Shown here piece by piece: positions 55,388 through 64,000 of a stretch of DNA of 64,000 nucleotides (the first letter of the stretch is position 1; each line of letters begins with the position of its first letter). Made by a program: the position numbers and the translations under genes. This stretch comes from Gavia stellata (lineage: Eukaryota; Chordata; Aves; Gaviiformes; Gaviidae), in the NCBI RefSeq assembly GCF_030936135.1, contig NC_082596.1, positions 1,464,155 through 1,528,154 on the forward strand. The letters run 5' to 3'. A model generated the notes under the pieces. That model searched no databases and was not told where the DNA came from. It saw only the letters and a program-made list of their open reading frames with translations.

Positions 55388-55680
55388 TATCACCGAAGAA
55401 TTCAGGCTGGAAGAGGTCTCTAGCCCAGCCCTGCGCTCAAAGCAGGTTGCTCAAAGCCTCACCCAGTTGAGTTCTGAGCATCTCCGAAGGCAGAGATCCC
55501 ACAGCCTCCCTGGTCCTTTGTTCCAGCCTTTGATCACCCTCACAGGGGAAAAGAAAAAATTCCATCTAACCAAGGTTTCCCACATTCCTGCTTGTCCCCG
55601 TTCCCTCCTGTCCCCTCCTTGTGCGTCCATGGGACAAGTCTGGCTCCGTCTTCTCTACTAAACCCTCCTGGTAAGAAGTT
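55388..55680 (-). repeat. Diverged CR1-like fragment upstream of the first CYLD-like coding exon
   Basis: Plus-strand ATCACCGAAGAATTCAGGCT then GGAAGAGGTCTCTAGCCCAG resembles an antisense CR1 3' end of an older subfamily, followed by TCCCACAGCCTCCCTGG and a LEKRR-type region. More diverged than the other copies. Confidence 0.65.
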
Positions 55681-57590
55681 GCACAGAGCAGCACCTTATC
55701 GGTCCTGTTCTCTACAACACTGTACAGCCACAACGGCGGCAGTAAATTCCACCTCCTGCTTGCTTTTCATACTTACTTGCAGGAGTTGGGCAAAGCTAAA
55801 TTCCGCCTTTTAAAAATTCTCTAAAAAGGGAGTTCTAGTCCGCAGCTAGAGCTCTTCGATGTTGTGTTAAAGCACGTTAATATTCAAAACATAGGCAAAG
55901 CACAGCACCTACCACTTTACTATGCTGAGGCACTGAGATCACCATCTTTCAAAGCAAATACATTAAAAGGAATTCAAATATCTGGAATCAGAAGTACGTT
56001 TTTGCACAAAAGTTCTAGTTCAAAAGTTCTAGTTCAAATTCTCATGCAATTTACCCCTCCGCATCTCACTTTTGACGACACCACGCACAGCCAGGACCCA
56101 GACATTTCATTACAACCTAAAAAGGGGGTGAATATAGAAACTTCTTCCTGCAGGTGGACAGAAGTGGTTGGCGCAACCTGGCCAATACAGAGAAAATAAG
56201 AGATGCGCCCGTTTCTAAGCCACGGAGGAAATTAAGGAAGAACAAAAATGTCTCCACTATGGGCTACTTGGTAGACGCTTCTTAAAAGTCTGAAGTGGAG
56301 AGAGGAGCAATTGAGCAGATGCAATTAAGGGAAGTAGAAACACACTCAAGGCATTGCGGCAGGAAGCACAAACGCAGCTGCTCACAAGAACGATAAACGG
56401 GTGGGCTGGGAGGAAAACAGGCAGAGCCTGAATAGAAAGGCTGTGCAGAGCTCAGCAAGGAGCAGGGCAGCGTTACTGGGGACTTCACTGGAGATGAATA
56501 TCAAGAGAGCTCATTTTTTAAAGTATTAGGAAAAGATAAATCCCTGCTTGTGTTGGAAAAAAGAAATCACATGATGGCTGATCAGATCCTGGAGCTTTCC
56601 TTTGGGCTCATCGTGGCAGCTTCCTACAGGAGCCATCTCCTTTTCACTCTTATTTTTTAACCTTAGCGGGTGGGAAGATGGCTCGGAGACCTGATCCAAA
56701 TGCTGCTGTGCTGCTTTTGGGCAACGCTCCTTTGCTGCAGCTGAAGGTCTGGTCTCAAAATGGAATAACCTCCCAGAAAACCATGGGTGTCCTCAAGTAG
56801 CATCCACTTGGGTCTGCCAAGGCAGCTAATTTCACGTGTATAGCCAGAGATTCAAGAACCGAACGCGCGGCAGCGAGGCAGGGCCCTGCCACGACGGTGC
56901 AAACCACGCTCGCGTTCTTCCTTCTTTCTACCGAGGGACTCCTGCCAGCAGAACGCCAAATCTGCAGGGAAGCCAGCGCAATTCACTCCGGGATGAGCAC
57001 CTCGAAGTCACGGGGAACTAACGGGGGTACAGGGCGAGCCCCTCTGCTTTGCAATAAGCAAGTTGGGAGGCAACAGCAGGCTGCAGAGGTGGATGAAATC
57101 CCGCGGAGCGCAGCAGTTCCCTTCTTTCCCATCCACGCAACTTGCTGCTGATGTTTTATAACTCTGCCGGGGATGCAAAAGCTTGAAATTCTGTGATTTT
57201 TTAAAGGATAGAATTAAAGAGTAACATTATGTCCCAAACCCCCCTGTTCAATCTTCCATTTTCAGGACCTCGGTTTTATTTTACTTTGTTTTTTTAAAGT
57301 TCTTTCTCCACAAGGATTAGAATAAACCTCACCGTGCTTTACACCCTGCCAAAAGAGGAAAACCAAGAATAAACCGTTTTCCTCAACAAAACCAAGAATA
57401 AACCGCTTTCCTCATCAAAACCAAGAATAAACCATCTCTTTAACAACAGATTATATGCAATTCCCTCCCAGGTTAATAGAAATAAAAGCACATCCAGACC
57501 AATGTGCGATATTTGGGCTTGTGATGATTTAAACGGCGCTGAGACGCGATGGATAATGCTGAGGGGAACCTGGAAAGCGATGGATGATTC
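55681..57590 (-). other. 5' intron of the CYLD-like gene
   Basis: No coding sequence recognised. Contains two tiny tandem repeats: a 16-bp unit AAAAGTTCTAGTTC twice near 56010-56038, and the 33-bp unit listed separately. Confidence 0.5.
57358..57440 (+). repeat. 33-bp unit, about 2.5 copies
   Basis: AAAACCAAGAATAAACCG followed by TTTTCCTCAAC, repeated near 57358, 57390 and 57421 with few differences. Confidence 0.8.
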
Positions 57591-57599
57591 AAATTAAAG

Positions 57600-58085
57600 C
57601 GAAATTAAAGCAGTAAACTGAGGCCGGGGTGGGGGAAGGCTCTCCAGGGGGGTCTGTCCCTGAGGTACCGGGGCCCGGGCAGGGGCTGAGAGGGCCCCGC
57701 AGGGGACGGGGGACGCCAGGGAGGGGGAAGGCGCCGCTGTGGGACGACGGTTGAGGAGGGGAGGCCGCAGGGGGAGAGGCCGGGGGTGTGGGGGGGGTAA
57801 TCCCGGCGCGGACCCCCCCCCGGCCCCCCGCTCTCACCGTCTCCCGCCGCCGCCCCGGCCCCGCTCTTCCGCCTCAGGAGACGCCACCACAGAGCCGCGG
57901 GCGGCGCAGCCCAGAGCGGCGCCGCCACGCGCCAACGCTTCCGGCCCGCCCCTCTGCCGCCGGCTTGCCAGCCAATAGGAAGAGGCCAGGGGCAAGGCAG
58001 GTAGCCAGTGAAGGGGAAGGGGCGGGTCTCGGGGGGCTGCGCCGCCCCGCCCCCTGCTGGGCGCTAGGGGCGGCGGGAGGCTCGT
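57600..58085 (-). promoter_or_regulatory. CpG-rich promoter and 5' UTR exon of the CYLD-like gene
   Basis: GC-rich, CpG-dense block upstream of the minus-strand gene. A good minus-strand donor (GGAGACG|GTGAGAG) ends a probable non-coding exon at 57838. A CCAAT box lies on the plus strand at about 57971-57975. The exon would splice to the acceptor just before 55338, four bases upstream of the start ATG. The transcription start was not located. Confidence 0.65.
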
Positions 58086-58104
58086 CGCGGGCTGCGGGAC
58101 GTGT

Positions 58105-58920
58105 ACGGAGTCCCCATAGCCCCATGGCCCCATGGCCCCGTGTCCCCATAGCCCCGTGTCCCCATAGCCCTGTGTCCGAATAGCCCTGTGTCCCCGTGTC
58201 CCCATAGCCCCATGGCCCCATGGCCCTGTGTCCCTATAGCCCCGTGTCCCCATAGCCCTGTGTCCCCATGGCCCTGTGTCCCCGCGTCCCAGTGTCCCCG
58301 TGTCCCCATAGCCCCATGTCCCCATGGCCCCGTGTCCCCATAGCCCCATGTCCCCATAGCCCTGTGTCCCCATAGCCCTGTGTCCGAATAGCCCTGTGTC
58401 CCCGTGTCCCCATAGCCCCATGGCCCCATGGCCCTGCGTCCCCATAGCCCTGTGTCCCCATAGCCCCATGTCCCCATGGCCCTGTGTCCCCATAGCCCCG
58501 TGTCCCCATAGCCCTGTGTCCCCATGGCCCTGTGTCCCAGTGTCCCTGTGTCCCCATAGCCCAGTGTCCCCATAGCCCTGTGTCCCCATGGCCCCATGTC
58601 CCCGTGTCCCCATGGCCCCGTGTCCCCATAGCCCTGTGTCCCCATGGCCCCATGTCCCCATGTCACCATGGCCTTGTGTCCCCATAGCCCCGTGTCCCCA
58701 TGGCTCTGTGACCCTGCATCCCCATAGCTGTGCGTCCCCATGGCCCTGAGTCCCCATGGCCCTGTGACCCTGCGTCCCCATAGCTGCATGGCCCCATAGG
58801 TCTGTGTCCCCCATAGCTGTGTCCCCCCATGTCCCCATGGCCCTGTGTCCCATGTCCCCATTGCCCTGTGTCCCCATAGACCCGTGTCCCCATATACCCG
58901 TGTCCCCATGGCCCCCCATT
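58105..58920 (+). repeat. 16-bp minisatellite, left part
   Basis: About 50 units of the type CCCTGTGTCCCCATAG or CCCCATGGCC. It begins at the edge of the CYLD-like CpG region and stops abruptly at a CR1 insertion. Long stop-free frames here are repeat artefacts. Confidence 0.92.
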
Positions 58921-58924
58921 GCCA

Positions 58925-59586
58925 GCAGTGTGCCCAGGTGGCCAAGAAGGCCAACGGCATCCTGGCTTGCATCAGAAATGGTGTGGCCAGCAGGAGCAGG
59001 GAGGTGATCGGGCCCCTGTACTCGGCGCTGGTGAGGCCGCACCTCGAATACTGTGTTCAATTTTGGGCCCCTCACTACAAGAAGGACATTGAGGTGGTGG
59101 AGCGTGTCCAGAGAAGGGCGACGAAGCTGGTGAGGGGTCTGGAACACAAGTCTTATGAGGAGCGGCTGAGCGAGCTGGGGTTGTTTAGCCTGGAGAAGAG
59201 GAGGCTGAGGGGAGACCTTATCGCTCTCTACAACTGCCTGAAAGGGGGTTGCAGAGAGGTGGGTGTTGGTCTCTTCTCCCAAGTGACGAGTGACAGGACA
59301 AGAGGAAATGGCCTCAAGTTATGCCGGGGGAAGTTCAGGCTGGATATTAGGAAAAAGTTCTTTACTGAGAGAGTGGTGAAACACTGGAACAGGCTGCCCA
59401 GGGAGGTGGTGGAGTCACCCTCCCTGGAGGTGTTCAAGGAACGTGTGGATGTGGCATTGTGGGATGTAGCTTGATGGACATGGTGCTGTGTGGTGTTGGG
59501 TGGGTTGTGGCTTGTTATTGTTGTGTGGCGTGGGTTTTGTGGTTGTGGGTTTTTTTTTTTTTTTTTTGTGGGTGGTTTTTTTTTGT

Positions 59587-59623
<37 letters not shown>

Positions 59624-59697
59624 AGGTTGGACTCGATGATCTTACAGGTCTTTTCCAACCGTACTGATTCTGTGATTCTGTGATTCTGTGATTCTGT
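58925..59697 (+). repeat. CR1 LINE copy inside the minisatellite
   Basis: Best-preserved CR1 in the window. An open C-terminal reverse transcriptase frame runs from [20 protein letters not shown] through [16 protein letters not shown] to [17 protein letters not shown] and a stop near 59474. The 3' UTR carries a T run (59550-59567), another T run, and a long C run (about 59588-59623). It then resumes with GGTTGGACTCGATGATCTTA and ends with four ATTCTGTG-type tail units (59666-59697). The flanks on both sides are the same minisatellite. Confidence 0.95.
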
Positions 59698-60370
59698 GTC
59701 CCTGCATCCCCATAGCTGTGTGTCCCCATGACCCTGTGTCTTATGTCCCCATGGCCCTGTGTCCCCCATAGCCCAGTGTCCCCATAACCCCATGTCCCCA
59801 TGGCCCTGTGACCCTGCATCCCCATAGCTGTGTGTCCCCATGGCCCTGTGTCCCGTGTCCCCATTGCCCTGTGTCCCCATAGCCCCATGTCCCCATCACA
59901 CTGTGTCCCCATGGCCCTGTGACCCTGCGTCCCCATAGCTGTGTCGCCCCGTAGGTCTGTGTCCCCACAGCTGTGACCCCCATGGCCCTGTGTCCCATGT
60001 CCCCATTGCCCTGTGTCCCCATAGCCCAGTGTCCCCATAGCCCTATGTCCCCATGGCCCTGACCCTGCGTCCCCATAGCTGTGTCCCTCCATGGTGCTGT
60101 GTCCCGTGTTCCCATTGCCCTGTGTCCCCCATAGCCCAGTGTCCCCATAGCCCTATGTCCCCATGGCCCTGTGACCCTGCGTCCCCATAGCTATGTCCCC
60201 CCACGGCCCTGTGTCCCATGGCCCCATAGCCCTGTCCCCCCAGAGCCCTCTGTCCCAACAGCCCTGTGTCCCCATGATCCTGTGTCCTGCATCCCCACGG
60301 TGCTGTGTCCATTGTCCCTGTGTCCCCACACCCCTGTGCCCTGTGTCCCCCTGGCCCTCTGCCTCGTAGC
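59698..60370 (+). repeat. 16-bp minisatellite, right part
   Basis: Same unit family as the left part (TGTGTCCCCATAGCCC, CATGGCCCTGTGACCC), becoming more degenerate after about 60200. It also contains longer-range duplicates, for example near 59700-59890 and 60060-60190. Confidence 0.9.
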
Positions 60371-61592
60371 CCGTGTCCCCTGGCCTGTGTCCTGTGTCCC
60401 CTCCCCGGGTGGCCCTGCCTGCCACACCACACACATCCACAGCCCCAAAACCACGCACCCCCTGGGTGTCCCCACCACCGCTGGGACACGTCATGGGGAC
60501 AAGGGTGACACACTGAGCTCAGGGATCCAGGACCACTGAGCCACCGCCCTGGGGACATCACCCACCCTGGGGACATTGGCACTGGGGGCAGAGCAGGGGG
60601 GAGGATCAGAGCATGGCAACAGGGTATAAATATTGGCTAAATAGATATATTTTCATACAAAGAATACACAGATCCCCCCGCCGGGACGCCTCGACCCCGG
60701 GGGGACACCCCAAGATGTCCCCAGCCACCGCCCCCGCCGGGCACCACCTCTGTTGGCTTTACTGGCAGGATCTGTCCCGGTCCCCAGGGTTTGGTGCCAA
60801 CGCTGGTGTCACCTCGGGGACATCCCTGTCCCCTCTGGGGCCACCTTGGTGCCCGCGTCTGCGCGGTGCCTGCTTGGGGCACCCCTTCACCGGCCACCCG
60901 GCCCCGCGGGGCACCCCCAGACCTGGTCCCCCACTCCCTCGTGCCCATCCCGGGGGCATGTCCAGACATTTTGGGGTCCCCCCTGTGCCCTAATACTGCG
61001 GCTGGTACAGACCCACCCCCCCGTGCTGTATGTACAGGCTGAATAAAAGAAGAAAATACAGATATTTATAGTGGGGGGGGCAAAATGCCCCCCTACCCCC
61101 CCAAAAAGTGTCCCCCGCATCCCCATCCTGGTGCCTCATTGCCAGTCAGTCCTGTCCCCAGGATGGAGGTGGCCGGTCCTGCCCCATCCAGGGCCGGCTG
61201 AGCACCGGTGCCTCAGTTTCCCCATCGGTTGTGGGGTTCATCACCCCTCCCCACCATGGGGTGGTGGGACACAGAGGACGTGGGGTGAAGAGGAGCTATG
61301 GTGGCCACCCCGTGGGGACAGGGATGCGGCCACCAGCTCCAGGGGACATGGGACGAAACCAGAGGTGCCCGGGATTTATGCTGGAGCATCCCACCTCCTG
61401 CCTCACCCCGATGGAGAAATGTCACAGGCAGAGCTACCCGAAGTCCCCTTTCGTCCCCAAATCTGTCACACCGCTATCGCCCAGCCCCGGGCATGGGGGG
61501 GTCCAGATCCGGCCACCCCACCTCCCTTTGCAGCAGGAGAGGAGGTGGCGGGGGGGGTCCGCAGCGGGCTGGCGGGCTCGTGTCCATCCAGC
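60371..61592 (-). other. 3' UTR and flank of the PLC gamma-like gene
   Basis: No gene recognised. Lies downstream of the minus-strand stop at 61593. GC-rich with G/C runs. The canonical poly(A) hexamer was not found on the minus strand. Confidence 0.45.
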
Positions 61593-63718
61593 TCAGTTGC
61601 GTTTGGTGACCATTTGCCGGTCCCTCTTCTTCTTCTCCATCAACCTGGTGAGGAGCAGGGTGGTGGCCTTAGGGACCCTCCTGAAAGGGACCTCCTGAAG
61701 GCACGGGGAGGGGACACTCACTTGCGGTTGCGGACTTCGGTGAGCTCCATGAGCCGCTCCTGGGCCGCCCGTAACTCATCGAGGCGCTGCTGGTAGCGGG
61801 AGTCACAGCCGTTGGTGCGCTCATAGCTGGAGACTTGGCTGGAGAGCTCGCTGGCGCGGTCCCGTAGCTGCTGGATGGACGAGTAGAGGTTCTCCTCGTC
61901 TTCCTCCTGCTCTGACAAAAGGCTATGAGGCTGGTGGGGTGGACAGCTGGGGAAACTGAGTCACGGGGTTCCCCAAGCTGCCTGGACCACCTGCCTTGGC
62001 GTTGATGATCTCAATGTGGATGAGGAGGGCGGCGAGCTCCAGGTCCTCGGTGTAGCTGTTCTTCAACGGCACCGACCGGTAGCCTGGACACAACACGATG
62101 ACATGAGCTCAGCCCCATGGTAGGGTCTGAGCCCCTCACCATGGCCAGATCCCCAAGGAAATAATGATGATGATGATTGCAGGGGGGTTGGACTAGATGA
62201 CCTTTAAAGGTCCCTTCCAACCCAAACCATTCTATGATTCGATGATGATGATGATGATTGTGTGGATAGAGGGACCATACCTGTTTTGAGGCCCTTGACG
62301 GGGAAGGTGGCTTGTGCCAAGAAGTTGGGGTCACTGAACATGTCCTCCTCATATACCACAAAGCGGAGGAAGGCGAACTCGGGGTTGTTGATGTCGAAGA
62401 CGAACTGCTTGAAGAGCCAGACGGGGTTGAAGCCGTTGTCGGCTGGGGGGGGGCGAGGAGAGAGAGGGGGTGATCAGAGCTGGGCAAGACACATGGACAT
62501 CGCCGTCATGGCACCAGCACGTTAGTGGGAGATGCCTGTCCTCTTCACTCCTCCATGAAACCCAGCCCCATCACTCACATGTCCAAGAGGACCCCAAAGG
62601 GCACAGTTAGGGCTGTCCCAGCGTCCCCACCTGTCCCCGGGGTGGAGAGGATGAGTGGGAATGTTACCCGCATGGACCCTCACCTACGACGTCTGTCTTG
62701 TTCTTGCTGTTGTCGTACTCGGAGCCGCACACCTCCACCTCCACGAAGGGGCACACGATGCTCCTCCCATTCTTGGGTAGGTGCCGGGCACCGAGGATCT
62801 GCAGAAGGAAAGGAGGGTGAGGTCTGGCTATGTCAGACGAGGAAGGACTCTCCAGGGCTTGGCTGTTTTAGAATCATAGAATCATTGAATGGTTTGAGTT
62901 GGAAGGGACTTTTAAAGGGCATTTAGTCCAACCCCCCTGCAATGAGCAGGGACATCTTCAACTAGATCAGGTTGCTCAGAGCCCCATCCAACCTGACCTG
63001 GAATGTTTCCAGGGTTGGGGCATCTGCAACTTCTCAGGGCAACCTGGGTCAGTGTTTCACCACCCTCATCGCAAAAAATTTTGGGTTTTTTGGGCTTGCC
63101 AAAAGCTTCATGGCCATAATTAGCCACATCACACCTTATTTATAACCTTGGACCTGTTTTAGTTTGATTTTAGCCGTATCCACCAAATTATTTTAAAAAT
63201 GTTTGCTGCGTTTGTGCTGTGCTCAAGAGTCAGGTGCCTACAAAACAACCTGTCCCAGCTCTAACACCAAAATTACCCAAGGGTTGGGTAAGGTGCTTCT
63301 GGGCTTATTATCTACTTTACCCTTCACCTTGCTCTCGCTCAGGTTGGGCTCAGCTCTGTGCAATTATGCAGTTCTCCCCTGGGAAAAATGATGTTGCAAG
63401 TGGAAAAAAAAAAAAAACGAAGAGATCATGGGGTAATGATCTCCATGGAGCAAATATGGGGCTGAAACATGTAAAAACCACCCCCAGTTGACCCAAAACA
63501 GAGGATTAAGCAAGCCCCCATCTTGATGGTGACCACCTTAGGGTGGACTTGCCGTCCTCGCCCACTTGCCTGCAGCTGCACCGTGATGGGCTCCACGATC
63601 TTCAGGCTGTTCTTGTCGAAGGGGTCAAACGTCTCGTCCCTCATGATGTCAGGCTGCAAGACGTAGCCGCTGCGGCCGCCGAGCATGAAGAGCGCCTGGT
63701 TCAGCTGCATTGGCTTGT
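61593..63718 (-). CDS. Phospholipase C gamma family, C-terminal part (gene continues off the right edge)
   Basis: Last six coding exons: 63718-63570, 62798-62684, 62442-62281, 62083-61991, 61911-61722, 61644-61593 (252 codons plus stop; phases agree). It begins inside the PLC Y-half ([35 protein letters not shown]). A complete C2 domain follows ([59 protein letters not shown]), then a tail predicted as coiled coil. The enzyme class cleaves PIP2 to IP3 and diacylglycerol at the membrane after tyrosine-kinase signalling. The tail combines [11 protein letters not shown], like PLCG2, with [15 protein letters not shown], like PLCG1, so this may be a third gamma paralogue. The catalytic X box and SH2/SH3 region lie outside the window. 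The intron after 63570 uses a GC donor. Confidence 0.9.
62172..62248 (+). repeat. Very short CR1 3' end flanked by GATGATGAT repeats
   Basis: GGGGGGTTGGACTAGATGAC, then CTTTAAAGGTCCCTTCCAAC and a TTCTATGATTC tail: only about 75 bases of a CR1. On both sides stands the same run ending GATGATGATGATTG. Intronic in the PLC gamma-like gene. Confidence 0.85.
62870..63085 (-). repeat. CR1 LINE 3' fragment in PLC gamma-like intron
   Basis: Plus-strand AGAATCATAGAATCATTGAA, then GGTTTGAGTTGGAAGGGACT and the conserved region up to CACCACCCTCATCGC, is an antisense CR1 3' end of about 0.2 kb. Confidence 0.92.
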
Positions 63719-64000
63719 CTGCGGCCATGGGGACAGAGCAGCTCTGAGCCATGGGGCTCAGGGACCTCCCCAAGGTCATCGGGCAGAACGTCCTGCCCTG
63801 GAAAACTGCCTGTTAATAGCTCCCAACCCTGGTTGGAGAAGGGGGGCAGCTGGGTTTTGCATGAAGCACCCAAGAATTGCATGGAGATGTCCCCATCAGG
63901 ATGAGGACAAAGGTTGGAGACATCATCCAAACCACCTCCAGCAAACAGATCTAGGGCAGAGCCACCGGGGATGAGGATTTTGGGGGTGACCTGGGGGGAT
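63719..64000 (-). other. Partial intron at the right edge
   Basis: Intron of the PLC gamma-like gene upstream of the acceptor at 63719-63720. The exon expected next (ending around VALNFQT in relatives) was not found before the window ends. Confidence 0.6.

Noticed and set aside
57838-57930. Upstream open frame in the CYLD-like first exon ending in TGA that overlaps the main ATG
   Set aside because: It would start at GTG, not ATG; without evidence of translation it is only an open stretch of GC-rich sequence.
57834-59282. 482-codon minus-strand frame over the 58-59 kb array
   Set aside because: Repeat-derived (GHRAMGTQ-type) with CR1 sequence fused at one end; no protein features.
31690-60370. 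CRISPR-like regularly spaced repeats
   Set aside because: The arrays are eukaryotic minisatellites without unique spacers or cas genes, in vertebrate DNA.

Overview
This is nuclear DNA from a bird. The repeats are almost all CR1 LINE fragments in avian style: 5'-truncated copies that end in short ATTCTGTG/ATTCTATG-like tails. The genes are vertebrate, have introns, and use consensus GT-AG splice sites. The gene order TIGD5 - EEF1D - NAPRT matches the cluster on human 8q24.3. I see no prokaryotic, organellar or viral gene and no CRISPR array.

Layout. 1-905: CR1 piece. 2889-4673 (-): TIGD5, a single-exon domesticated Tigger transposase. About 4.67-5.16 kb: GC-rich bidirectional promoter. 5156-31057 (+): EEF1D, translation elongation factor 1 delta, with the large upstream exon of the long isoform and the ordinary short isoform. 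31.7-34.5 kb: large C-rich minisatellite. 34553-40499 (+): NAPRT, nicotinate phosphoribosyltransferase, 13 coding exons, with a second minisatellite in intron 1 and a CR1 in an intron. 44171-55334 (-): a CYLD-like deubiquitinase, 14 coding exons, intact catalytic triad, convergent with NAPRT. About 57.6-58.1 kb: its CpG-rich promoter. 58.1-60.4 kb: third minisatellite, split by a CR1. 61593-63718 (-): the last six coding exons of a phospholipase C gamma family gene that runs off the right edge.

The exon models for EEF1D, NAPRT and the CYLD-like gene were built by hand from splice sites, phase and homology. NAPRT (524 aa) and the CYLD-like gene (787 aa) close without a phase error. EEF1D closes too, apart from one exon whose expected acceptor lacks AG.

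The genes are not one pathway. TIGD5 is a nuclear DNA-binding relic, EEF1D serves translation, NAPRT makes NAD from nicotinic acid, CYLD-like removes ubiquitin chains, and PLC gamma cleaves PIP2. The most interesting signal is evolutionary. A CYLD paralogue and what looks like a third PLC gamma paralogue sit side by side beside a human 8q24-type cluster. Human CYLD and PLCG2 are both on 16q and PLCG1 is on 20q, and 8q/16q/20q are known to share many genome-duplication paralogues. This suggests a pair of ohnologues kept in birds and missing from mammals.
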